A DNA stretch of 43,318 nucleotides from an uncultured Ruminococcus sp. (GCA_902766885.1 CACXFS010000051.1:1-43318); one strand, 5' to 3'; positions 28,421 to 38,958 are shown, counted from the stretch's first letter. Numbers and translations: made by a program. The notes: generated by a model from the letters alone, not told the origin.

Positions 28421-30854
28421 TTTTATCCTCCTTCATCTTATTATTGTATTTAAGACTGAGCATTGTAATATCGTCAAATTGCGGAGCGTCTCCTGCAAAT
28501 CTGTCTATGTCGTTTTTTACAAGCTCACACAGAGACTTTGAATCAACGCATTTATTTTCATTCAGGAGTCTGAGCAATCTGTCTTCTCCGTAAGCGTTTT
28601 CCTGAATATCGGTTGCTTCGGTTACACCGTCTGTATAAAGGAAAATTTCGTCACCCGGTTCAAGCCGTAGTTCATTTTTGCCATATACGATACCATCCAT
28701 TCCGGCAAGAACAAATCCCGCACGGCATTTCAGATACTCAAAAGAACCGTCTTTACGGCGAATAAGAGGCGGATTGTGACCGGCATTTGCAAAGTCAACA
28801 TGCCCTGTTTTTAAATCAAGAATTCCCATCCATGCCGTAACAAACATTCCCGCATCGTTGTTTTCGCAGAGTTTTTCGTTCGCAAGTGTGAATACATCGT
28901 TTATTTCATTTCCTGCCTCTGCAAGGCTTTTGATCAATGTTTTGGAAGTCATCATAAACATTGCAGCCGGAATACCCTTGCCGGAAACATCGGCAATTAA
29001 AAATGCTAATCTGCTTTCACTAAGCAGGTAAAAATCATAGAAATCACCGCCAACCTCTTTTGCAGTAGTCATACTTGCATAAATATCAAATTCAGTCCTG
29101 TTCGGATACGGCGGAAATACACTTGGTAAAGCCGAATATTGAATAGTCTTTGCAAATTCAAGCTCTTTGTCAATTCGTGCTGCTGCCTCAGCTATATAGC
29201 CTTTCAGTGTAACAACGGTTGAGTTAATATCATCCGAAAGGGATGCAAACTCCTCATTACTGCGTACATCAACCGTAACATCAAGGTTGCCGCCCGTAAT
29301 TTCAGCAAGAGAATTATTTATCTTACGGATGTTGTTGACGATAAGCTTTTTAATAAGCAGGTACACAATGATAAAAAGTGCTCCGAACACAATAAAAAGC
29401 ATAAACGCTGTTATATAAATTGATAAATCTTTTGAAAACTCTACTTCATCCTGAGGAATAACCGCAATAACATAATATCCCTCGGACACGACATACATAC
29501 AATAACACTGTTGTCCGTAAACCTCGGCAGTAAAGCATTCCTCCTGCGCCGTATTATCAGTATCAATACTTATTCCGGTAACACCGATATTTTCTCCATC
29601 ATTATCTTTTCTGTCGCTTACTATTTCCCATTTTTCATTTGCAATTATTATCGAGCCGTTTTCCCCGACATGACGGTTTCGTGTAATACCAATCACCTGC
29701 TTGTCAATATCACGCTGAAAACGTTGTGCATCATAAGCAACCTGAACAAAACCGCTGTCAAGAGCAACTCCGGCATATTTTCTCATAATACTCGAGTCAG
29801 AAGCTGTCGGACGGTATTTCTGCACAAATTCCTTTGTCTCGCCGTCGAGCAACACGAGAAATTCTTCTGATTGCTCACCACCGTTCATATTGTAATTAAT
29901 AAAGGCATCGTAGGTTGATAATATAATGATTCCTCTTTTATCAACTATATTTATTTCAGCCACATCATACTTTTCTTTAAGCTCGTTGAGGTAATTTTCT
30001 GAGATATCATCCTGACTTGAAATATCATTTGCAATCAATTTTGTTAAATTCAGTAAATTTTCATCTGAGGCATCGCTTATATCGGCTTTTACATCATCAA
30101 TATTAAGATTTAATAATTCAAGTGTGTAACTTTGCGTGAGCTGCGACTGCAAAAACATTGAAAAGCTTATCGTTATAACAAACGCAACAGATACACATAA
30201 AAGCAGCCAACGGGAGAATGTCTGGGATATCCTGCGTATATCGTGACGTTCTCGTCTTTTATAGTTTCCTATAAATGAAACAAGTAAAATCGCAAACATT
30301 ACTGCCAATGCATTTAAAGAAATCATAAGAAATGTGCATTTACGAACAATGGTAAACGCATTATGCACGTCTGACAAATTAGTTAAGAATATCATCAGCA
30401 TATCAAATACCTCAGTTAATATTGCAATAACTAATCCGTAAAACCAAGATGCTTTTTTGTTATCAAACAAAAACTTACGCGTTACAGCAGCTAAAACACC
30501 TGCTAATACCGTCGTGATGGAGCAAGCTATCTGCGTATAAGCACCTGCACCCCAGAATGCTGCATAAAAACGCTCTATTCCGCCGATTACTCCGGAGATA
30601 ATTCCGGCAGGCGCACCGAAAATGAGACCTGCACAAAGCGGCGCTGCATTACGGACATTAATAGTCGCACCTTCAACATTAACGCCAAATTCAGTACCGC
30701 AAATTGCAATTATACCGAAGACAAGCCCTATTATAATCTGCTTATATATGTATTTTAATTTATTGAATCCTGTTTTTTTATCAATCAGATACATAAGGAC
30801 CGAGAATATTACCGGCACTGCCGCCATAAGTGACAGTTTCATAAACATAGGCAT
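28401..30854 (-). CDS. Membrane sensor SpoIIE-type PP2C phosphatase
   Basis: 817 residues. The N-terminal ~200 residues form a LytS/YhcK-type 5TM receptor domain (INVRNAAPLCAGLIFGAPAG, IISGVIGGIERFYAAFWG). A further membrane helix (~215-235) precedes an extracytoplasmic sensor region (about 240-480), another helix (AFMLFIVFGALFIIVYLLI), a HAMP-like linker and a SpoIIE/RsbU phosphatase domain (about 580-815) with metal Asp residues in KEVGGDFYD, ADVSGKGIPAAMFM and DGVTEA. It should dephosphorylate the STAS protein in response to an external or membrane signal, releasing the RsbW-like partner. AGGAGA lies 8 nt upstream of the start, which is 36 bp after the STAS gene. Confidence 0.92.
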   Translation of the reverse strand: MPMFMKLSLMAAVPVIFSVLMYLIDKKTGFNKLKYIYKQIIIGLVFGIIAICGTEFGVNVEGATINVRNAAPLCAGLIFGAPAGIISGVIGGIERFYAAFWGAGAYTQIACSITTVLAGVLAAVTRKFLFDNKKASWFYGLVIAILTEVFDMLMIFLTNLSDVHNAFTIVRKCTFLMISLNALAVMFAILLVSFIGNYKRRERHDIRRISQTFSRWLLLCVSVAFVITISFSMFLQSQLTQSYTLELLNLNIDDVKADISDASDENLLNLTKLIANDISSQDDISENYLNELKEKYDVAEINIVDKRGIIILSTYDAFINYNMNGGEQSEEFLVLLDGETKEFVQKYRPTASDSSIMRKYAGVALDSGFVQVAYDAQRFQRDIDKQVIGITRNRHVGENGSIIIANEKWEIVSDRKDNDGENIGVTGISIDTDNTAQEECFTAEVYGQQCYCMYVVSEGYYVIAVIPQDEVEFSKDLSIYITAFMLFIVFGALFIIVYLLIKKLIVNNIRKINNSLAEITGGNLDVTVDVRSNEEFASLSDDINSTVVTLKGYIAEAAARIDKELEFAKTIQYSALPSVFPPYPNRTEFDIYASMTTAKEVGGDFYDFYLLSESRLAFLIADVSGKGIPAAMFMMTSKTLIKSLAEAGNEINDVFTLANEKLCENNDAGMFVTAWMGILDLKTGHVDFANAGHNPPLIRRKDGSFEYLKCRAGFVLAGMDGIVYGKNELRLEPGDEIFLYTDGVTEATDIQENAYGEDRLLRLLNENKCVDSKSLCELVKNDIDRFAGDAPQFDDITMLSLKYNNKMKEDKNEGINR

Positions 30855-30890
30855 ATTTATTTCTCCTGTTGTTCTAAATTAAAGATTGAA

Positions 30891-31187
30891 TTACTCTATG
30901 GTAAGTATATCGACAAATCCTGTTATCTCAAAAACATCAGCTATTGTATCGTTTACATTGCGTACTATCATTTCACCCTGCTTATTCATAACCTTCTGAG
31001 AATTAAGCAAAACACGAAGTCCGGCTGAAGAAATATACTCAAGCTCCTTAAAGTCAAAAACAAGCTTTTCAACTCCGTTTATACTTTTTTTCAGCTCAGC
31101 CTCAAGCTTTGGAGCGTTTGTTGCGTCAAGCCTCCCCGATAATGAAAGTATAATCTGATTATCTTCCGATATCATGTTGATCGTCAT
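30891..31187 (-). CDS. STAS-domain anti-sigma factor antagonist
   Basis: 98 residues from ATG 31187. Typical RsbV/SpoIIAA fold: IILSLSGRLDATNAPKLEAE, then KLVFDFKELEYISSAGLRVL, where the second Ser of YISSAGLR is the expected phosphorylation site, and a late FEITGFVDILTI. The upstream in-frame extension has no ribosome site; GGAGG at about 31195-31199 fixes this start. It is the first gene of the operon with the SpoIIE phosphatase and RsbW-like kinase, driven by the promoter at 31222-31250. About 40% of positions look shared with the second STAS protein (40742-41050), judged by eye. Confidence 0.92.
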   Translation of the reverse strand: MTINMISEDNQIILSLSGRLDATNAPKLEAELKKSINGVEKLVFDFKELEYISSAGLRVLLNSQKVMNKQGEMIVRNVNDTIADVFEITGFVDILTIE

Positions 31188-31221
31188 TTTCTTTTCCTCC
31201 TTCGAATCTTTTATATTCATA

Positions 31222-31250
31222 ATTATAACTGATTTATATATGCTTTTCAA
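31222..31250 (-). promoter_or_regulatory. Promoter of the STAS-SpoIIE-RsbW operon
   Basis: On the minus strand, TTGAAA (31245-31250), 17 nt, TATAAT (31222-31227). Confidence 0.7.
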
Positions 31251-31329
31251 TCAGAAAAATAGAATATTACATTATCAATGACAATCAAAAAGGCTATTCA
31301 AGATAAGCGCTGATTACAATCCGTTTTTA

Positions 31330-31379
31330 AGGAAAAATGAACCGCAATTAGGATACGCTTTGTATCAAAATTGCGGTTC
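31330..31379 (-). terminator. Terminator of the NRPS operon
   Basis: GAACCGCAATT (31339-31349) pairs with AATTGCGGTTC (31369-31379), with an inner GATAC/GTATC stem. On the minus strand ATTTTTCCTT follows. It separates the two operons of the island. The remaining DNA up to 31630 is AT-rich and empty. Confidence 0.75.
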
Positions 31380-31630
31380 TTATTTGTCGATTCACCGAAT
31401 AAAAGATATTTTGTTTTTCGGAGATTCTATTTTTTACCGATAGCAGTCCATTCTGTTCTGCCTACACAAAATGGTGCAGTTCAAATTTCTTTGCCGATTT
31501 TTTAGCTCCTTATTTTAACTTTCATTTTAATTGAAACTCCTGAAATTATTGAAAACAATAAAATAATTATATTATTTTTATCATATTTTTTAATTTGTCA
31601 ATTATTTTAATAGATATAATCAGAGTTTCC

Positions 31631-34600
31631 TTAGTTAAAATCAAAGAAACCAAGTCCTCGAAGTGCATTGATAAAGCGTTTCATATAGTCAAGCGATGTC
31701 ACAGGCCAGTGGAATCCCATTCTGTAGAGCACCTGCATAGTGTATTTATTGCTCTTTCCGACGGAGAATATCTTCTGACCGTGCGCCATATTCTGGTAGG
31801 CAAGCATACTGGAAAGAATTTTTGCCTTTTCCGGATTCTGCTTTGCTTCTTCCAGCGCCTTTTCGTAATCCTCTGTTTCTGCAGCCTGCGAGTGAAGTCC
31901 GATTTTATCCATCTCCATATATAGGTCGCCCATCATCAGCATATGATTATTGAAAGGGTGGAATACAGTACAGTACTTTGGAGTCTTTGACAGAAGAAGG
32001 ATTGCTTTTGCAACAAAATCTATAGGAGAAAGCTCAAACGGCATTTCTATCATATCATACGGATATTTTCCAATTATAATATTGGATTTGAGCCTGCCCA
32101 TAAATGTGTTTGTGGTAAAGTTAATCTGATACTCGCCGTCGCTGTTTCTTGCGGAAAGCGTACCGACACGCATAATTTTTGCATTAAAGCCTTTTGAAAC
32201 TTCTTCAAGAATTGCCCTTTCGGCAAGGAATTTTGAAAGCGTGTACTTAGATGTTGTCTGCTGTCCGAAATAAAGCTGATTTTCCTTCAGATGAGTTACC
32301 TCTCCCTGCTCACCTACATATATACCGCCGACACTCATAGTTGAAACGTGAATAAGACGTGCATTTGTCTGCTTACAGAAATCTATTACATTAAGCGTTC
32401 CGTACAAATTGACATCTTCAATGTCTGTTCCCTTTGAAAAGTGCTTTACATTTGCGGCACAGTTAATCACAGTATCAATATTGAAATCAAGGAATTTGTC
32501 AAACGATTCTCTGTCTGTGACATCTCCGCTTAAGACAGTCAATCTGTCGGAATAGTTTTCTTTCAGACTTTCTTCAAAATAATAGAAGTAAATCATATTA
32601 AGTCTGTCCTCTGCGGGATTGTTATTCTTGTCACGCAGCAGGCAGTAAACCTTGCCGCTGTATCTGTGGAGCAGCTCATAAAGAATATGTATTCCAAGGA
32701 AGCCTGCGGCACCTGTGAGGAGTACATCGCCTATCTCCTGCATATCTCCGTTTTTAAAGCTGTCAAGATTATTTTTAAGCAACACATTTTCAATATTACT
32801 GTAATCATAGTTGCCCAAATCTTCAAAGTCATTCTTCACAGCGTCCTTTTCGCAAAGCTTTGCAAGTGCGGCAGGAGTAGGGTTTTCAAATACATCACCG
32901 TACGCAATCTCTATACCGCTCTTATTGGCAAGAATAATCACCCTTGTTACAGTAAGCGAACTGCCTCCTATATCAAAGAAATTATCATCGGCATAAACCT
33001 TATCAAGCTCCAGAACCTTGGCAAATATATCGCACATAGTTTTTTCAAGAGCAGTTGTCGGTTTAGCTCCTGTTTTCTTTTCGGACGACTGAGGCTCGGG
33101 CAAAAGCTTCGTGTTGATTTTGCCGTTAGGGGTCAGCGGCATTTCAGAAAGCTGAACATATGCCGCAGGCACCATATAATCGGTCAGAGATTTTTTAAGC
33201 TCATTTTTGACAAATTCCGTATCAAGCTGAATATCCGACGTGTAGTAGGCACATATAGCGTCAGCGTTATTCACCTTTCTTATCAGAGAAACTGCGCTCT
33301 TAATGCCGTTGATATTTGACAGGCACTTTTCGATTTCGCCCAGCTCAATTCTCAAACCTCTGAGCTTAACCTGATTGTCGGTTCTGCCGAGTATTACAAC
33401 ATCACCGTTCTTCGTCCACTTGGCATAGTCGCCCGAACGATAGGTTCTTTCGCCGTTAAACTCAACAAACGCTTTTTTCGTCTGCTCGGGAAGTTTGTTG
33501 TAACCAAGTGCAACTCCGCAGCCTGAAATCAAAAGCTCGCCCACCACTCCGACAGGAAGAAGGTTGTTGTCGACGTCAACTATATGTTCAACATAGTTTA
33601 AAAGAGGTTTACCGACTGAAATTTCATCAGCGTTTGTCAGGTCTTTACAGTTTGACGAAACTGTAATTTCGGTAGGACCGTAGGTATTTAAAATCCGTGC
33701 ATCGGTTTTTTCACGGAGAAGATTCAGGAGCTTATAGGGATATTTCTCACCGCCCGAAAGAATAACCTTGCAGTCTGCCATCGCCTCTGCAAATTCATCA
33801 AGCTCCATATACTGCAAGAGCCTTGAAGGAGTTGAATTGAATGCATCAACGTTATTTTCCTTAAGAAACTTTGCAAGGGCAATCGGGTTAACCGTCTGCT
33901 CATCGCTTGCAAAGACAAGCGTCAAACCGTTGCACAACGAAAGGACTGTTTCCTTAAGCGACATATCAAATGATACGGTAGTTACAGAGCCGTAAGATTT
34001 GCAATTATCAACAACATACTTTACCTGAGGATTTGCATCGCTGTAGCTTAAATAGTTTGCAATTCCAATGTGTCTGAGCATAACGCCCTTCGGTTTTCCC
34101 GTTGAGCCTGATGTGTAAATAAGATAAGCCAAATCCTCGGGACTTACGTCAACATCGGGTGTTTCGCAGTTTTCACCGCCTAAAAGCAAATCCACATCTA
34201 CCGTTTTATCGTAGGTATTTACAAGCTCACCCTCGGTTACTACGAAATCAGCCTCACTGTCCTCGATAATGCTGTTGATTCTTTCCTGCGGATAGTCGGG
34301 ACAGGTCGGAATAAATGCTCCGCCTGCTTTGAGAACGCCGAAAATGGTTGAGAAAATTTTTGAGGTTCGATCGAGCAGTACAACAACTCTTCCGCCCTTT
34401 TTCAAGCCTCTTGCAATAAGCTCGTTTGCAGTAACATTTGCACGGCGGTTAAGCTCTCTGTATGTAAGAGTTCCGTCACAGGCTGTAATTGCATTACTGT
34501 CGGGAGTTTTTTCAACCTGATTCTCAAACATTTTATGCAAAAGCTTTGTTTCAACAGGAGCAATACTTGTTAAGGAAAAACTGTTCAGCTCATCAATCTG

Positions 34601-37600
34601 GCTGTCATCAAGCAGAGAAATTTTCCTTATATCACTTTCCGGCGCAGAAATAATGTGCATAGCCGTATTGAAAATTGATTTTACAAGTGTTTGCATCAGC
34701 TCTTTACTGTAAAGTGCTTCGTTATAACGGACAACAATACAGGGCTGATTTTTATAATTTTCAATATAAATTGCAGTTTTAAACTTGGTGATTTCCATAT
34801 CAAAGAAATTTCTCTCAACAGCTTCGCCGTCAATTTTCAAATCGTCCGTTACACCAATCTGATATTCATACATTATATTCGGTGCAAATCCATATTTTGA
34901 ACAAATCTTTGAATAAGGATAAATTTCATTTTCTATTGCGCCCGTGAAAACAGACTTGCTCTTTTTGACAAATTCAAGTGCCGAAATATCTTCAATCTCG
35001 ATTCCGAGAGGTAATGTTTTGACAAACATACCAAAACAATCCGTCAGACGCATATCGCTTCTGCCGTTGCTGATTGTGCTAAGATATACGTTTCTTGAAT
35101 TTGTAAAGCGTGACACTGAATAGAAAGCGGCTGCGAGGAAAAGCTGTGCAGGCGTAACACCGTTTTTATTACAGAAAGCTTCTATATGCGCTAAATCAAA
35201 GGGAACACTTACCTCTGCAAGCCTGCCGTTATCCCCTTGTGAGCCTGAGTCAGGAGTTATTTCGGACGCCGACTCAAAATTCTTCATCATATCATCAAAG
35301 AATTTTTCAGCCTTGCTGTATTCCTCGCTGCTTTCAGCTTTGATTTCGTCATCAATATAGTCAAAATATGTATAATCCTCCGGCTTGATTTCAGCGCCCT
35401 CATATGCTGCTTTTAGCTGATTCAAAAATATGTTGTAAGACGCACCGTCAAAAATAATATGGTGAAAATCAGCGAAAAGATAGATATTTCTCTCTGTTTC
35501 AACAACAAGGATTCTGAACAGAGGAGATTTGGAGAAGTTAAACGGCTTGACAAATTCTTTCTTTAAGAGTTCAAGCTCGTTTTCGGTCATTTTCTTTACG
35601 GGAATATCAAACTGCCTGTTGTCAGGATATACCTGCTCCACATCATCGTTTTGCGTTGTAAGATGTGTGAATATGTACGGATGCGCAAGAATAACCTTTT
35701 TAACGCTTTCAGCAAGCTTATCTGCGTTTATTGACTTTGTGAATTTAAGAATTGACGGAATGTTATAGAGCGTAGTGTACGGATTTTTCATACAGTCAAA
35801 ATATACACCTAACTGCGTCTTGGACAGAGGATACAAAGACTTGTAAGCTTTTTTTGTCGGCTCAGCTGTATTCTTTGCCAACGCTCCGCTCATAAGGTAT
35901 TCCTGAAGCCGGTCTTCAATAGAAATAACCGAGCATTCCTTCATCATCTGCTTTACATTAGCCTCAAATCCGAATTCCTTATGGAGTTCAACCGCAAGTT
36001 TGATAACCGACAGAGAATTCAGACCTGCAAACAAAAGATTTTCAGTAACACTGAATTTATCGTTGCCGAGAATTTTAGCAATGATTGAGTGAATTTTCTT
36101 TTCAAGCAAGGTCATAGGCTTTGATGATGATTCGCTGTTCTGTGCTTTCTTTTCAGGCTTGGGCAATGCACGCTTATTGACTTTCTGATTCTGATTGAGC
36201 GGAATTCTGTCAATCTGCATTGTTACCGCAGGCACCATATACGGAGGTTTGTTAGCAAGGATAAATTCATTTAATTTCTGAATATCTACCTTGCTGTCAG
36301 ATACAACATAAGCCGCAATAAACTTTCCGCCGCTTGGCTCATCAAATGCCGCAACGGTTGCGTCTTTTATGCCGTCAAATTCACGGATAATTCGCTCAAC
36401 CTCGGACAACTCAATTCTGAAGCCTCTGATTTTAACCTGACCGTCGTTTCTGCCGACAAAGTCGAGATTGCCGTCGGGCAGGAAACGTACTATATCGCCC
36501 GTTCTGTAAACTCGTTCATAGCCTTTTTCATCGGTAAAAGGATTTTTGATAAAGGATTTATCGTTCTGCTCAGGACGGTTTAAGTAACCTCTTGACACGC
36601 CGTGACCTGCAACCCAGAGTTCACCGGGAACGCAAGGCGGCAAACGTCTGCCCTGCTTATCAACAACATAAAGCTTTGTATTATCAAGTGCTTTTCCTAT
36701 AGGAACTCTGTCATAAAGCTTATCAACCTCAAATGCTGTTATGCAAACAGTACTCTCTGTAGGACCGTAAAGATTTATCATCTTATGATTTTTCGGAGGA
36801 GCAAGCGGCACAAGCTTTTCGCCTCCAACGGACAATTCACTTATTGAACTGTTGTCAATTTCAACAGCAAACTGCCTGCCGACCTGTGTTGTCATAAAGC
36901 TGTGTGTTATACCGTTTTCGTTAAAGTACTTGTCAATAGCTACAAGGTCAAGACGGATTGACTCGTCAATGATATGGATTGTTGCCCCTGTTGTCAGCGC
37001 AGGGTACATATCCATCATATTAGCATCAAAGCCGTAGCTTGCGTAAGCCGCAACCCTTGACTGAGAAGTAAGATTGTAATAATTTCTATACCAGTTACAG
37101 AATGATACAATATTCCTGTGCTCAAGCATACAGCCCTTTGGCGTACCTGTCGAGCCTGAGGTGTAGAGCATAATAAACAAATCCTCAGGCTTGGGATTTG
37201 CACTGATTTTATCGCTTTCGGGAAGATTTGGAATGTCCTCAATAAGAAGTACCTTTCCATTGTAATTCGGAACAAGCTCAAGCAAGTCCTTGCCTGCAAT
37301 CAACAGCTTTGCATTGGCGTCCTGCATCATAAATTCAAGACGCTCCTGCGGATATGAGGGGTCAAGCGGCTGATATGCCGCACCCGATTTCAAAACACCG
37401 ACAGATGCAAGCACCATATATTCACATCTCGGAATGAGTACGGAAACAACGTCTTCCCTGCCGATTCCGAGCGAGGAAATGTATGCGCCTATTCTTTCGG
37501 ATATTTCGTCAACCTCTTTGTATGTATAGCTCTTGCCAAGATATACAACAGCTGTGTTGTCGGGATTCTGTTGAGCCTGCCGTCTGAACAGCGTTACAAT

Positions 37601-38899
37601 ATCGGTCTTTTCGTAATCCCTTTCGGTATTGTTAAAGCTGTCAAGCAGAGAAATCTGCTCGCTGTCTGTTATATCAATATCAATTATTTTTTCTTTTGCG
37701 ATAAATTCAGTTACCGCTTTTTCAAACGATTTCAAAAAGCTTTCTGCAGACTTTTTCTCATACAAATCTGCACGGTATTCAAATCTCATTGAAAATCTTC
37801 CGTTAAGTCTTGAAAGCTCTGCCGAAATATTTGCCTTTGCATCGGGAACATCAATTGTTTCGGCAAATATTTCCTTTCCGCAGAAGTTAATATTTCTGAA
37901 TATATCACCCTGATATGCAAAAATGGTTGGCGGATTTATCTGTAAATCAGAACAAATATCTGCATATGAATACAAATCATATTTTCTGTTGTTTTGAAGC
38001 TGTGAATCAAGATTCTTCAGAAACTGCACAATACTTTCGTTCTTACTGAAATCACAGTAAACAGGCAGTGTCTTAACAAACATTCCGCAGGAATTTGAGA
38101 GCTTTTCGTTACGTCCGTTATGGATAGTTGCAAAAAGGCTTTCTTCAGCTCCCGAAAATTTTGCAAGCAAAAAGCCGTAAACACCGCAGAAGAATGTGCT
38201 TGTTTTTATACCGTTTTTGCGGCAGAACTTTCTTATATCGTCAGCGTTAAAGGAGGTAAATTTGTAATCAACAGCCTTTGCAAGTGATTTTCCGTCGTTT
38301 TTGTCATTCATCATAACGGAATCAAGCTCAATGCCGCCGAAAACAGAATTATAGTATTCCTTTGCCGCTTTAAACTCATCTGTCTTTAATCTTTCCTCTT
38401 CTTCATCCGAAACATCGTTTCCTGTAAAATGCTCCGGTTCAAGCGGCAAGCCGTTGTAGGCTCTGTCAACGTCATTCAAAAAGATTTTCGCTGACGAGCC
38501 GTCAAAGATAATATGGTGAAAATCACAGAAAAGCATTACATATGAATCAAGACTAATAATACAGCACCGATAAAGTCTTTCGCTGAGTAACTCGAAAGGA
38601 TAAACAAGGCTTTTCTTATCAAAATCAGCATCGTGCATTTCTTTAACTTCTACAACTGCCGGTTCATCGGACGAAAGCTTGTAGACAGTTCCGTTGATAT
38701 CGGCAGTTAAGCGTGATTTAATGTACGGATGATTTTCAATAACCGCTTCAACCGCCTGCTTAAGTCTTGTGATGTCGATATCCTTGTCAAGCTTTAAAAA
38801 CAACGGAATATTGTAAGCAATACCGCTCGGATTGTTCAGATAATCAAAATAAATTCCGTACTCTGTCTTTGAAAGGGCAGCCTTTTTTGGTTTATTCAT
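31631..38899 (-). CDS. Nonribosomal peptide synthetase, C-A-T-C-A-T-reductase (ruminopeptin-type)
   Basis: 2422 residues from ATG 38899 (AGGGG 8 nt upstream; the GTG nine bases earlier overlaps that site). Module 1: condensation domain with HHIIFDG (128-134), adenylation domain with TSGSTG (from 580), YRTGD and QKVNKRAL, and carrier Ser962 in GLNSL. Module 2: condensation HHIIFDG (1146-1152), adenylation TSGSTG (from 1596), NGKINTKLL, carrier Ser1981 in GGSSL. C-terminal thioester reductase: TGAAGFLG (2062-2069) and Tyr2219-x3-Lys2223. An N-terminal condensation domain on the loading module suggests N-acylation, and the reductase suggests release as an aldehyde, so the expected product is an N-acyl dipeptide aldehyde. 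The layout matches my recollection of the R. bromii rup synthetase. By hand alignment to GrsA, A2 has Lys at position 239, which suggests an acidic substrate. A phosphopantetheinyl transferase is not in the window. Confidence 0.93.
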   Translation of the reverse strand: MNKPKKAALSKTEYGIYFDYLNNPSGIAYNIPLFLKLDKDIDITRLKQAVEAVIENHPYIKSRLTADINGTVYKLSSDEPAVVEVKEMHDADFDKKSLVYPFELLSERLYRCCIISLDSYVMLFCDFHHIIFDGSSAKIFLNDVDRAYNGLPLEPEHFTGNDVSDEEEERLKTDEFKAAKEYYNSVFGGIELDSVMMNDKNDGKSLAKAVDYKFTSFNADDIRKFCRKNGIKTSTFFCGVYGFLLAKFSGAEESLFATIHNGRNEKLSNSCGMFVKTLPVYCDFSKNESIVQFLKNLDSQLQNNRKYDLYSYADICSDLQINPPTIFAYQGDIFRNINFCGKEIFAETIDVPDAKANISAELSRLNGRFSMRFEYRADLYEKKSAESFLKSFEKAVTEFIAKEKIIDIDITDSEQISLLDSFNNTERDYEKTDIVTLFRRQAQQNPDNTAVVYLGKSYTYKEVDEISERIGAYISSLGIGREDVVSVLIPRCEYMVLASVGVLKSGAAYQPLDPSYPQERLEFMMQDANAKLLIAGKDLLELVPNYNGKVLLIEDIPNLPESDKISANPKPEDLFIMLYTSGSTGTPKGCMLEHRNIVSFCNWYRNYYNLTSQSRVAAYASYGFDANMMDMYPALTTGATIHIIDESIRLDLVAIDKYFNENGITHSFMTTQVGRQFAVEIDNSSISELSVGGEKLVPLAPPKNHKMINLYGPTESTVCITAFEVDKLYDRVPIGKALDNTKLYVVDKQGRRLPPCVPGELWVAGHGVSRGYLNRPEQNDKSFIKNPFTDEKGYERVYRTGDIVRFLPDGNLDFVGRNDGQVKIRGFRIELSEVERIIREFDGIKDATVAAFDEPSGGKFIAAYVVSDSKVDIQKLNEFILANKPPYMVPAVTMQIDRIPLNQNQKVNKRALPKPEKKAQNSESSSKPMTLLEKKIHSIIAKILGNDKFSVTENLLFAGLNSLSVIKLAVELHKEFGFEANVKQMMKECSVISIEDRLQEYLMSGALAKNTAEPTKKAYKSLYPLSKTQLGVYFDCMKNPYTTLYNIPSILKFTKSINADKLAESVKKVILAHPYIFTHLTTQNDDVEQVYPDNRQFDIPVKKMTENELELLKKEFVKPFNFSKSPLFRILVVETERNIYLFADFHHIIFDGASYNIFLNQLKAAYEGAEIKPEDYTYFDYIDDEIKAESSEEYSKAEKFFDDMMKNFESASEITPDSGSQGDNGRLAEVSVPFDLAHIEAFCNKNGVTPAQLFLAAAFYSVSRFTNSRNVYLSTISNGRSDMRLTDCFGMFVKTLPLGIEIEDISALEFVKKSKSVFTGAIENEIYPYSKICSKYGFAPNIMYEYQIGVTDDLKIDGEAVERNFFDMEITKFKTAIYIENYKNQPCIVVRYNEALYSKELMQTLVKSIFNTAMHIISAPESDIRKISLLDDSQIDELNSFSLTSIAPVETKLLHKMFENQVEKTPDSNAITACDGTLTYRELNRRANVTANELIARGLKKGGRVVVLLDRTSKIFSTIFGVLKAGGAFIPTCPDYPQERINSIIEDSEADFVVTEGELVNTYDKTVDVDLLLGGENCETPDVDVSPEDLAYLIYTSGSTGKPKGVMLRHIGIANYLSYSDANPQVKYVVDNCKSYGSVTTVSFDMSLKETVLSLCNGLTLVFASDEQTVNPIALAKFLKENNVDAFNSTPSRLLQYMELDEFAEAMADCKVILSGGEKYPYKLLNLLREKTDARILNTYGPTEITVSSNCKDLTNADEISVGKPLLNYVEHIVDVDNNLLPVGVVGELLISGCGVALGYNKLPEQTKKAFVEFNGERTYRSGDYAKWTKNGDVVILGRTDNQVKLRGLRIELGEIEKCLSNINGIKSAVSLIRKVNNADAICAYYTSDIQLDTEFVKNELKKSLTDYMVPAAYVQLSEMPLTPNGKINTKLLPEPQSSEKKTGAKPTTALEKTMCDIFAKVLELDKVYADDNFFDIGGSSLTVTRVIILANKSGIEIAYGDVFENPTPAALAKLCEKDAVKNDFEDLGNYDYSNIENVLLKNNLDSFKNGDMQEIGDVLLTGAAGFLGIHILYELLHRYSGKVYCLLRDKNNNPAEDRLNMIYFYYFEESLKENYSDRLTVLSGDVTDRESFDKFLDFNIDTVINCAANVKHFSKGTDIEDVNLYGTLNVIDFCKQTNARLIHVSTMSVGGIYVGEQGEVTHLKENQLYFGQQTTSKYTLSKFLAERAILEEVSKGFNAKIMRVGTLSARNSDGEYQINFTTNTFMGRLKSNIIIGKYPYDMIEMPFELSPIDFVAKAILLLSKTPKYCTVFHPFNNHMLMMGDLYMEMDKIGLHSQAAETEDYEKALEEAKQNPEKAKILSSMLAYQNMAHGQKIFSVGKSNKYTMQVLYRMGFHWPVTSLDYMKRFINALRGLGFFDFN

Positions 38900-38958
38900 T
38901 TCATTCACCCCTAATAATTATTTTTTATACTGACAACACTTAAATATATTCTTCTGCT

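Noticed and set aside
31595..31924. Plus-strand open frames antisense to the NRPS 3' end and elsewhere within it
   Set aside because: They are shadows of the NRPS coding frame with no ribosome sites or recognisable domains.
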